Shown here: positions 47,583 through 57,397 of the stretch, in pieces | Layout of the letters: every line of letters begins with the position of its first letter | Position numbering within the stretch: position 1 is the stretch's first letter | Assembly (NCBI GenBank): GCA_019828545.1 | Contig: JACVRA010000070.1 | Coordinates: forward strand, 62,001-126,000 | Reading direction: 5' to 3' | Length of the DNA stretch: 64,000 bases | From: Paracamarosporium sp. OC-R06-R3 | Taxonomy: Eukaryota; Ascomycota; Dothideomycetes; Pleosporales; Didymosphaeriaceae | Program-made: the position numbers and the translations under genes | The notes under the pieces: model-generated | What the model was told of the DNA's origin: nothing | The model's database searches: none | What the model saw: the letters and a program-made list of their open reading frames with translations, nothing else

Positions 47583-48317
47583 TTACGTATCGAACAGACT
47601 CTCCGGCGTAAACTTTTTGGACTTGAGATCGCTTGGTTTAGGTGGTTTCTCAGGTGTATTTTGGCCCATCCAAAGACAGAGATGCATGCCCAAGTCCTGG
47701 ATGTCACGTAGTAGTTTGCGAAAGTGACCATCAGACATTTTCAGATCGCTCATTCTGGTCCCGGCGTACCAGAATATATGCGCCCTCATAGGGTCTTCAT
47801 TGGCTCTTTCAGTAATTTCCGTGGAGGCAATCCGGAGCAGCTCAAAAACGCTTTCGTTTGCCATGGACGTGCGGTTCGAAAGTGCTTGACTGAAACGCCA
47901 CAGGGAGTAATCCTGGAACTTTGACGCCTGGAGACGTTCACCCATAGCGTACAGACGCGCTAATGTGACATATTCTGAATAGTGCTGGACATCCCGTGAC
48001 AAGATGGAGCAGTCGCGATACAGATACTCCACGAAGAATCCGAAAAGGGCCGGGTCTTCATCTTTTACCTCAATGGCGTTATCTTCTGATTCTTTGAATC
48101 CCCCTTTGAGGTCGTTCAAGAAACGATCCGATTCTGTCCTGAGGAGATCGGAGTGAAGATAGAACACCCTCGTTTTGCCGACTGTCACTTTAACGATAGA
48201 AGAGGTGAGAAAACTAAAGGCGGTGAGCGGAGCAATTGAGGGAATTGATTGTGCTTACTCAGAAAATTTGCTTCCTGCATCCTCTGAAGGTATTTCTTTG
48301 GGCTGTTGTGTGGCCAT
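47583..48317 (-). CDS. BTB/POZ-domain protein
   Basis: Exons (minus) 48317-48259 and 48213-47583 encode 229 aa. The 45-nt intron (GTAAGC donor, CTCAC branch, TTTAG acceptor) joins a 20-residue N-terminus to SSIVKVTVGKTRVFYLHSDL, the first strand and helix of a BTB fold, with FGFFVEYLYRD and YVTLARLYAMGERLQASKFQ following. This is the plan of the many small fungal BTB proteins of about 200-280 aa. Some BTB proteins are Cullin-3 substrate adaptors; no partner domain (Kelch, MATH, ankyrin) is present. A specific role is unknown. The start ATG is the first in frame (MATQQPKEIPSEDAG). Confidence 0.85.
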
Positions 48318-49679
48318 GCTGGGGATGATGATGGTAGGAAAGGTTGTTTTGTTGGTCGTCGAGTGTATCAGTGTGATTTCAGTCGAGTGAGTAGAGTTAA
48401 TAAATCTTGTTGTTGTCATTGCGCCAGGAAGTTGTCTGCAGAACTTATGTCAGAGCTGAGGTTAAGAGGGGCAAGGTTACACACAGCTTACAGACCTTGC
48501 TGAATTGCTGTCATTGGTTGGCTTTGACTGTCTCTGAGGTTGTGCGAAACTTCCTCACAGAATGCCAACAGTGCTATTGTAGGGTGGCGATGAATTTATC
48601 TTTATCACAAGTTCTGAACGCTATACAGTATTTGGATACATTCATCTTTTCGACCTCCTGATCTCAGAAAAAGATTGTTGCCCGCCGTTGCTCATGCCCT
48701 GCTTCCGGAGTCATATCAACCTGTGCTCCCACTCCGCCTTGATTGCAAGCCAATGATAACAAACCATGAGATCAGCTTTCGCTGATTTGTGCGATTACTG
48801 TTCATCGAATATCACTTGATGGTTCTATCGACTAGGACTACCAAAACATCGTGAGGGCCAACACCGTCATGTGGATGGTTAAAGTGGTATTAAGAAATCG
48901 TAACTATAGATACTGTGAGGCAACAGAGGCCTACTGCCTAGATGTAGAATATATCTTTGCCTTATAGGCATAGTGCTTTGGATACTACTTTATTATCTAT
49001 TCTGAATATAAATCTAACATGCTATTGGAATCCGGAGGTTTGACCGGCACAACAAACTTGGCCAGAAGAGGTTTCAGGAGCGCTCTTGAGATGTCGATAC
49101 CAAATTCTACCGAATTTTGCGAGAACTTCCAAGGCCACCGTATTATATGCAGCAGCCTATATTATCATGGTTTTACGAGTATGTAACCATCCGGAACCAC
49201 GGTTAGGATCATGGCAATCCGCAATGAGAGACGCAGTCGCCTCGATCTGCATGATTTTTCGTGTTTCTAATATTCTTCGCGTCCTCGAGACACCAAGTAC
49301 TGATTGCGTAGGCTGTCCGTTTTAGCGAGGTCCCCTTTTTCTAGGTGTCTAGATCGCAGATGTTCCCCGCAACCCCACATTATCCTACGTGGGTGAGCTT
49401 CCGCCAAAAATTAGTTCTGTGACTGTACATCTATGCCTTTCTTTGTGCACTGCAACTAAATGGAATATTGCACATGTGGCTAATGCCTTAGAATTGAGCA
49501 TGAGATATTCTGTCCAGGTCGTGCAACACGGGTTCGGGCGAACACCTTCCAAAAAGAGCCTGGTATACGCGAATGTGTCATCGAAGGAATACTAACGTGG
49601 ATTTAATGCACGCCCGAGGCCTGCGTCTACAATAGCTCAACTCTTCCTGATATTGCACTCTCATGCATTACACCTCGAC
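48318..49679. other. AT-rich divergent promoter region
   Basis: Between the BTB gene and the GMC oxidoreductase, read in opposite directions. No gene, RNA or clear repeat found. Confidence 0.5.
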
Positions 49680-51467
49680 ATGCTTCCCTTTATTGCCCTT
49701 GCCCTCGGCATTGCTTCTGTGGCCAAAACAGCGGCAGCCTCCAAGCAAACCTTCGACTATGTCATTGTCGGCGCAGGTCCGGCTGGCCTTGTACTTGCGA
49801 ACAGGCTATCCGAAGATCCAGACGTCACGGTCGCTGTGATCGAAGCTGGGGCCGACGAACGCCACAATCCTCTCGTTACGGACGTACAGGGTTTTTTTCA
49901 AGGCATTGGATCTCCGCTTGATTGGGCGTATACCAGCGCACCACAGAAATATGCTCTCAATCGAACCCTCACCTACTCAGCTGGGAAGGCGCTGGGAGGC
50001 ACAACCACCATCAATGGAATGACATACCTACGCGCAGAGAAAGAGCAGATCGACCAATGGGAGGCATTTGGCAACAATGGGTGGAATTGGGACAGTGTCT
50101 TTGAGTACTACCAGTCGCAAGAGCACTTTCAGCCCCCAAGTGCGGAGAATGCGGGGAATGGTGCTACGTTTGACGAGGAGGTCCATGGCTTCCACGGACC
50201 TCTTGCAGTGGGCTGGAACAAGTATTTTGTGAAACAAGGAATCTTTGACATTCTCAAGAACACGAGCGAGAATGTAGGGGTTAGATTGAATAAAGATGCC
50301 AATGGCGGGAGAATGAGTGGCTTTTCGACATGGCCTTTCACACAAAATTCGACGACGAACACAAGGGAAGACGCAGCCAATGCCTTCTATTATCCCGTCG
50401 CAGAACACCGAGCGAATCTCAAAGTATTCTTTAATACCACAGCGACTAGGATTCTTTGGGTGGAGAAATCAGGATCTGGCGAAGCAGTCGCTGAAGCGGT
50501 CGAGGTTCTCAGTTCAAGCAATGTCACCAACTGCTTGTATGCCGCTGAAGAGGTCATCCTCGCTGCTGGGTCTCTCCGCTCACCCGCGCTCTTAGAGCTT
50601 TCTGGCGTTGGTAATCCTTCTGTCCTTAGAGACATAGGTATAGATTTGGTGATTGATCTCCCAGCTGTCGGCGCCAATCTACAAGATCAACCTAATTCTG
50701 CGATATCCTACACTTCAACGACAAACTGGACCGGATATCCCAGCTTCGTCACTTATCTCACGGCTTCCGATCTTTTTGGTACAGCATTAGGCGACATTGT
50801 CGCCGAAATACGAGCAAATAGCAGCGACTACGCGCACAAGATCGTTGCAGATCTTCCACGAAGCGAGAGTACAGTAGAAAGGGAAGAGAAATTGATCGAA
50901 CTACAACTCGATTTGGCATGGAGATCTAACAGCACAGTGCCTCTCGCGGAAGCCGTGTGGTTTCCGACTGGCAATGCAATTAGTGTTGCGTTTTGGGCAC
51001 TCCTACCCTTCTCTCGTGGCTCCGTCCACATCACTTCCACATCGCCAACGCAAACCCCAAGTATCGAACCGAACTTTCTGCAGCTTCCGATTGACACTCT
51101 CGTTCAGACAGCGACCGCCTTGAAGATCCGTGAATATTTTTCCACTGAACCACTTTCCAAACACGTCGTCGCCGAAGTTGCGCCAGGTGCGGATGCCGTT
51201 CCTCCTGGTGCCGGGTTGAGAGATCCTGCCTGGTATAAGTGGATAGCGAGCGCGTTCGGATCGAATTCGCATCCAGTAAGCACGGCTGCTATGAGGAGTA
51301 GAGAGCTAGGTGGTGCAGTCGATAGTAAGGGTAAGGTGTATGGTACGAAAAATGTGAGGGTGGTGGACGCGAGCGTCTTTCCGACTCAAATTAGTGGGCA
51401 CTTGAGCGCAAGTATCTATGCGATTGCTGGAAAGATTGCAGACGAGATGAAGCGAACGAAGAATTAA
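49680..51467 (+). CDS. Secreted GMC oxidoreductase (glucose oxidase/dehydrogenase-like)
   Basis: An intronless 595-aa frame from the ATG at 49680; upstream in-frame residues come only from a TTG. The N-terminus MLPFIALALGIASVAKTAAA is a likely signal peptide. The FAD dinucleotide motif VGAGPAGLVLANRL starts near residue 32, with EAGADE after strand 2. Then GKALGGTTTINGM (GMC signature 1) and EVILAAGSLRSPALLELSG (signature 2). The catalytic pair is His ~531 (NSHPVSTAAM) and His ~574 (SGHLSASIYAIA), the usual 43 residues apart. Many Asn-x-Ser/Thr sites fit secretion. Such flavoenzymes oxidise sugars or alcohols; substrate is undetermined. A 2OG oxygenase follows 359 bp downstream on the same strand. 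Confidence 0.93.
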   Translation: MLPFIALALGIASVAKTAAASKQTFDYVIVGAGPAGLVLANRLSEDPDVTVAVIEAGADERHNPLVTDVQGFFQGIGSPLDWAYTSAPQKYALNRTLTYSAGKALGGTTTINGMTYLRAEKEQIDQWEAFGNNGWNWDSVFEYYQSQEHFQPPSAENAGNGATFDEEVHGFHGPLAVGWNKYFVKQGIFDILKNTSENVGVRLNKDANGGRMSGFSTWPFTQNSTTNTREDAANAFYYPVAEHRANLKVFFNTTATRILWVEKSGSGEAVAEAVEVLSSSNVTNCLYAAEEVILAAGSLRSPALLELSGVGNPSVLRDIGIDLVIDLPAVGANLQDQPNSAISYTSTTNWTGYPSFVTYLTASDLFGTALGDIVAEIRANSSDYAHKIVADLPRSESTVEREEKLIELQLDLAWRSNSTVPLAEAVWFPTGNAISVAFWALLPFSRGSVHITSTSPTQTPSIEPNFLQLPIDTLVQTATALKIREYFSTEPLSKHVVAEVAPGADAVPPGAGLRDPAWYKWIASAFGSNSHPVSTAAMRSRELGGAVDSKGKVYGTKNVRVVDASVFPTQISGHLSASIYAIAGKIADEMKRTKN

Positions 51468-51826
51468 CAGTTTCGAGGCTGCAGCTAAGTAACTCGAACG
51501 ACGAATTGTGGTTTACGTTTTTATAAGATATGTTTTTTTCTCAAGTGTAAAAGCATGAATGATTTGCTGCTGGGTTTTGTGAGGCCTCGAGACTAAGTCC
51601 TGATGCTGAACATCGTCTCGGCCTAGAAATCTGGGGTTTCTGAAGATAGCTTTACAAATATATAGCAGAACAGCTGGGAGGGTATTTGTTCATACCCCAC
51701 CCTTTCTCCAAGAGCTTGCCATATCGGGAAAGTGCAAGCCCCACGTAGTCTTCAACTTATCTCCCTGCCACCACGAATCTCACCCTTGTTTTCCATCGCA
51801 AGAAAAGTGCACCAACGTTTCGAAAT
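51468..51826. other. Short spacer between GMC and 2OG-oxygenase genes
   Basis: 359 bp between two genes on the same strand; presumed terminator and promoter. Nothing else seen. Confidence 0.5.
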
Positions 51827-53034
51827 ATGGCCGCAGCTACAGTCCAGCCCATCATGACTGATTCAGTCACAAAGCAAGAAGCCCGCTCAACTGTATACCT
51901 GCAATCTCGACTCGCAGCTAAAAACACGATAAGCGATTCTGATTTCACGATACCAGTAATAGATCTGACGCCATCATTTTCTGAATCTTTGGAGGATAGG
52001 AAGTCCGTAGCTACGCAGATTCGCAAGGCCTGCACTACCTCAGGCTTCTTCTACGTCACGCACCACGGCGTTCCCTCTAGCACCCTGCAGTCTATCTTGC
52101 AGCAAGCGGAGCGTTTCTTCAAGCTTCCTTTAGCCTCGAAGAAAGACCTGCATATCAAGAAGAGCAAGTACGGATATGGGTGGGAGCCTAGTGAATACAC
52201 CTCGCTTGCTGGCGACTTGGAGTCAAAAGAGGGTTTCAACTTCGGGTATGAGGAGGGCTTAGATCGGACGGGTGGAGATGGAAAATACCGCAACTTGGAT
52301 GGAACCGATGGGAAAGCTAACGTTTGGCCAAAAGAAGAGGAGTTGCCGGGGTTTTATGGGAGTGTTGGCGAGTATTACGGCGCTGTGAGTTTGAAACGAT
52401 CGCATCGTGCAGTACGGTGCATCCAGCTAACAATGATCAGGTGCTGGATCTTGCTCGTCATCTGTTCAGACTGTTTGCACTTTCGCTAGAATTGCCAGAG
52501 AATCACTTCGATTCTATGACAACGCATCCCGGGGGCATCGCACGCTTACTTTACTATCCTCCACCTAAAAATCCGCAGCCCATCGTATCAGGTCCAGCTC
52601 AAGATGAAGAACACATTGGGCTAGGCGCCCATTCCGACTATGAGTGCTTTACTCTCTTGCTTTCCTCTGCCACACCCGGTCTCGAGATCCTCAAGCCGTC
52701 TGGTCACTGGCATGTGGCAGCCCAAGTCCCTAATGCCTTCATCGTCAACGTCGCAGACTTTCTCATGCGATGGACGAATGGTGTGTACAGATCGACTATC
52801 CATCGCGTAGTCAACAGAAGCGATCAGGTCAGGTACAGCGTGCCGTTCTTTTTCTCTGTCAACTACGAGGAAGTCGTTGAGACGTTGCCAACATGCTTGG
52901 AGGAGGGAGAGAAGCCAAAGTATCCGCCCATCGGAGCCGGAGAATATATACTAGAGAGGCTAAACGCTACGACAAAAGATGGGGCGGGTTTTTACGGAAA
53001 CGCAGAAGTGTTTGAAAAGGAAAAGGCACAATAG
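51827..53034 (+). CDS. 2-oxoglutarate/Fe(II) dioxygenase (isopenicillin-N-synthase-like)
   Basis: Exons 51827-52384 and 52441-53034 encode 383 aa. The 56-nt phase-0 intron has GTGAGT, CTAAC and ATCAG. The N-terminal DIOX_N part is TIPVIDLTPSF, then SGFFYVTHHGVPSSTLQSIL and FFKLPLASKKDL. The catalytic double-stranded beta-helix shows the iron ligands His250 and Asp252 (GAHSDYECFTLLL) and His307 (STIHRVVN), and the 2OG-binding Arg317 in RYSVPFFFS. Such enzymes hydroxylate, desaturate or cyclise small molecules in the cytosol, and are common in fungal secondary metabolism and catabolism. Substrate is unknown. No signal peptide. Its neighbours (GMC oxidoreductase, MFS permease) allow a small metabolic cluster. 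Confidence 0.93.
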
Positions 53035-53440
53035 GGTGAGGTTTATCGATGAATTCGAAACCTGTCAGATGGCTTGGTATTTGAAACTGTTATTGTTCTC
53101 TGTTGGTGTAGACTTTTGCTCTCGTCTTGTTTTCTGCCTCTGTGCAAGGCGCATTCGTGGGGCGATCTGGCCCCCAGTCGCGACATCACTTACGCTCGAG
53201 GCCCCCAACGAGTCATCCAACCCAATGCGCTTCGCTTTTACCTCGCCACAATGGGCGTAAAACCACAGCTTCTCATTGGACACAGAAGGCCTGACGCATG
53301 CGCCGTTGATCCTATAGCGACAAATAAAGCAAGATTGCTACTCCCGAATCTATGGGCCTTAAAACTGCAAGATCCGCTCTTGTGTAACACGCACCCAAGT
53401 ACATCTTCGTGTCTTGTGCTAGTTTCTCTCAACGGCCAAC
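53035..53440. other. Intergenic spacer
   Basis: 406 bp; no feature recognised beyond presumed terminator and promoter. Confidence 0.45.
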
Positions 53441-54359
53441 ATGTCGAACCTGCCCGAGGTTGCGACCTCACCAGTTGGTCTTGAAGTCGATCATTCGGCG
53501 TCCATACCAGCCCACCACTACGCTCAGCAACATCAATATGTAGCGCAACCTCAACCGATACCCTCAAAAAGCGAATATGCTCCGGTCGGTGGAGAAAATC
53601 ATGCTGGGCCACCAAGCTCACCACTCATCTGCGGGGTTCGAAGATCAACCTTCTGGCTCGCGGTTATACTGGCCATAGTAGTGGTGGCCGCAGCGGTAGG
53701 GGGAGGTGTGGGTGGTTCCATCGCTGTGTCAAATGCCAGGTATGTTGTCTTATTTGTTTCCTTGTTCTTGAACCGTCGTATCAAGAGTCTGGGCGAAATG
53801 AAGATAATCCAATAATCAACTTGCCCCAGGCTTTGCAAGTTACTACTAGAGGCGCCTCAATGACTAACCCATTACCAGGTCCAACGCACAAGATAACAGC
53901 ACCCCGACTTCAGCCCGGGAAACTGTCACGGTAACAGGCACGGCTTGCACAACTTCGGCTCCCACACCCACCTCCACCTCTGATACTGAACCGCCCTACG
54001 TTCCGAAACTCCCCAGCGAGGTTCTCCGAATAGACAACTCATGCCCTTCATCAACTATCTCGTCATCCGATGTAGGCGGCAGGACAGACAAGTACAACTG
54101 CCAAGAGGAGGTCGATTTCGGGGGTAGCGATATCATATGGCTCACAGCATATACGTTAACGGCATGCATTAATGCTTGCAGCTCGTACAATGCAGGGAAC
54201 AAGACAGATGTGCCGTGCAAGGGTGTAGCACTGGCGAAAGATCTATCGCACCAGAATGATGTGAATGGTGGTGGGAACTGCTGGTTGAAAATGGAACTTG
54301 ATAAGAGTGGGTTTGCGACGAGTACCACTGTCACATTGGCGTGGCCGGCAGAGGATTGA
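53441..54359 (+). CDS. Single-pass membrane protein with Cys-rich ectodomain (PAN-like?)
   Basis: Exons 53441-53739 and 53879-54359 encode 259 aa. The 139-nt phase-2 intron has a GTATGT donor, a CTAAC branch and a TACCAG acceptor. The N-terminal ~68 residues are Pro/Gln/His-rich and likely cytoplasmic. One transmembrane helix (STFWLAVILAIVVVAAAVGG, ~69-90) leads to a Thr/Ser-rich stalk and a domain with six or more cysteines, containing KYNCQEEVDFGGSDI, LTACINACSSYN and GNCWLKMEL. This resembles the PAN/apple-like ectodomains of small fungal membrane proteins. No ligand is known. Exon 2 lacks its own ATG, so the model depends on the splice. Confidence 0.75.
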
Positions 54360-54567
54360 TGGGTTCGATGCTCGAAAGGGGGATTTGCATTTAGCGTTGA
54401 TACCACTTGCTTTTCATGTACATTGTGTTCCGGTCAAGCGTTTGAATATTGAGATCTCATGCCGAGTTGAAAGAGGTTAGGTTTTTAAGATGGACAACCT
54501 AAGGGTGGACAGCCACCAAACTTTCTAATTTAGAGCTATAGCTAGACATGTATGAACAACAATAATG

Positions 54568-56432
54568 TTACAGACTATACCTGAACTCTGTTTGCCTCTT
54601 CCCGGCTTCGACAATGACGTGGCCTCCAGTGCTTCCACTCTCACCATTTTCGACTACCGCATCTGTCCTCGCGTCAAGTCTCCGATTGCCCAACCATAAC
54701 CCTCCGTAAAAGACACAAGTAGCCACCATCCCCATCACGCAAAGCCCTAATCCGACGCTGAATCCAGTATGGAATCCGGGCTCTTCACGTTTAAGAAACA
54801 CATTCGTACCCACAAAGGCTCCTGCATTACCTAGCCAAAAGGTCAGCATATCTCCTAGTGGCTCAACGTAGAAGTGTTAGTGCATGGACATGGCATGACC
54901 CGAAGGACTTCGAGCCGACCAGTATAAATATTGCAGTACGCAACGTCCAGCTTTTCACTCTGTACGTATGCATCTTCCAACATGTACATATGCATCGCAG
55001 GACTGATCGACAAACAGATTTGGCCTTGGAGATTACTTACCAAAACACACAATCGCACCCAGCGCAACACTCCTCTTATACCCCTTCTCTACATTCACCG
55101 CGATCCATACCACGCTCAACGGCATAACCAGATAGGCGCCCGCCGTCATAAAGAACAGACCCGCGTATCGAACACCAGGGGCTTTAGGCTGCACGAGCTC
55201 GATAACCAGACCAGTCAAAATGGTGCAGAAGCCGAGGATGGCGAAGGGAAAGCGGCGACCGAGGTGAGCCGCGAGATGTGCGAGGCCAATCGAATACACT
55301 GCCGCCACTAAATATACGGGAATAGTTCTAACTTGCGCACCGTTCGCGGTGTATCCAATGCCTCTCAGGATGGTGGGCTGAAAGCCGGTGATTGAGTTTG
55401 CGTTCTCGACGGCTCCGAGGTATATGAGGGTTGCGATCCAGACTTTCCAATCATTGAGATGGGAGAGGATGCGGGATGGTGTAATAGGTTCTGTTGGAAC
55501 AGCTCCACCGTCTTCTTTGAGGCGGGCGAGTAGGAGTGCTTTATCGGAGGGTGAGAGGAAAGTAGAGTCCTGCGGGAAGGGGACGATGAAGAAGATGGAG
55601 ACTAGGCTGATTGCTATTGTGATGCAGCCTTCGATGATGAAGATCCTGCAATAAACTCATGAGCAGGTACGATTAGGAAGTGAGTGATAGCGGCTCAAGA
55701 AACGTACCATCTCCATGCCCCGTATCCGGCCGTGCCATCCATCTTCGAGATCAACGTGGCTATGAATCCGTTGACGGCCCCAGAGCATATGCCCGCGCTG
55801 AAAAAGATAACATATCTCTTTAAGAATTCGTTCTTCTTGTAATAGCTTCCAATGACGTATGCAGCCCCGGGCACATACGCACTTTCTGCCATGCCCTCAA
55901 GCAACCGACATACCACCAGCCCAGCCCAGCTCTTGGTCAGCCCACACCCAATGACGGTGATACCTGCTTCCACGTTAGTCACTATCTCTCATCCTCTGAT
56001 CTCCGTAGTTGGGTATTTTCTAAAAGAAAGACTAGCTATGTACCAATACTAAGGAAAACACCATATCTCCTTGAGAGTCTACTCACCCCAGCAAAACATC
56101 ATCACACCCAAGCTCCTAGGCCCGTATCTCTTCACCACCACGCTCAACGGCACACCAGCAACAAGGTACCCAATGTTGAATACAAACACCGCAACGTTGT
56201 ATCGCTGTCCCTTCAGATCCAGCTCTTCCTCCATACCTGCAATCTTCGCGTTGCCAACATTGCTCCGGTCGATGAAGCACACGAGGAACAAAACCCACAG
56301 GACAGGCAACATCCTCATATCAAGTTTCCGCAAGATGCGCGCCTCGGCAACTTTGTCAAATGGTGGATGCGGTCTATCTGGGCTAGATTCAGACCGTGAG
56401 ACGGCAGACTTTTCTAAATGTGTTGTGGTCAT
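54568..56432 (-). CDS. MFS permease, anion:cation symporter type (Dal5/Tna1-like)
   Basis: Exons (minus) 56432-56087, 55966-55708, 55645-55041 and 54854-54568 encode 498 aa with about 12 helices. Motifs: LRKLDMRMLPVLWVLFLVCF and IDRSNVGNAKIAGM (family N-terminus), KRYGPRSLGVMMFCW, LTKSWAGLVVCRLLEGMAES, and GAVENANSITGFQPTIL in the second half. This is the fungal ACS group that carries allantoate, nicotinate, pantothenate and similar organic anions across the plasma membrane. The chosen acceptors give family-like joins (FCW-AGITVIGCG; CFG-DMLTFW), each with a CTAAC/CTAAT branch nearby. Introns are 120, 62 and 186 nt. An (AAC)n tract lies 38 bp before the ATG, probably in the 5' leader. Confidence 0.92.
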
Positions 56433-56470
56433 TGCGATATGTGAGCGAAGCTGGAGAGAAAGTAGAGGAT

Positions 56471-56550
<80 letters not shown>

Positions 56551-57397
56551 CGGAACGAGAAAAATACCGAGAGGGGTTATACACGAAGTATGTATCTTAC
56601 ACCGCTGGCATCGAGCGCTACCCTACTATTTTCTCGTTTATGCTGATGGTTGCACATCCCATCGTAACGAGCCATGCCGGTAGCTACGTTGTGCGACCCC
56701 TCCTCACCTCAAAATGGACATTGAATACAGGCCTGGGATAAATTGCATGCATGGACATATCCACTAGATGCTGTATGGTCCGAAGCCCAAGAGTTGTATA
56801 TTACTCCTGCCGTTTACGGTGTGAGATTACGCCCGAGGGAGGCATCTGCCAGTCATGAAGCGCTGATCGGCGAGGATGTGGACGCATGCAAGCTATCCCA
56901 GCTCTGGGCATATAGCACATGCAGAAACGCAAGGAGAAGCGGTCAATCATCGTACACTTATTGATGGAGTTGATTGTGCTTTCGCTTTACCTACATACAC
57001 CTATCTTCGCTCAACCACCGTGCCTCTCATTGCACCTTACACTGATCCAATTCGATAAACCCGCCAATCCATCTCTCCTCGTAATACCAATCCACATATC
57101 AATAATGCATGGTCCTTCTCTCCATTGAAGCAACAAATGCAGCGCTCGCCACCATCTTTCTGTAGATGCAAGCAACAAGTGATCCAGAGCAATTCCACTG
57201 CGCCAACACTATTGACAAATCCAAGCAAAGCAGTATGGTTTAAGCCATCCAGAGGAGAGAGGGGATGGTAAAGCTCCGTCACCCATGCTGAAACGAACAG
57301 AAATGTATTCCCCGATCATGTGATGCCTTCCGACGCCGAAGATGCATGCTGCTCACACTATCCGCCACTCGTCTGTCTCCTCTTCACCGTCCGTCCA
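56433..57397. other. Intergenic region between MFS 5' end and GID7 3' end
   Basis: Contains the MFS promoter with the trinucleotide tract; no gene supported. Confidence 0.5.
56471..56551. repeat. (AAC)n microsatellite, 27 perfect copies
   Basis: An 81-bp uninterrupted aac run. On the MFS coding strand it reads as GTT repeats and ends 38 bp before the MFS start codon. Confidence 0.98.
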
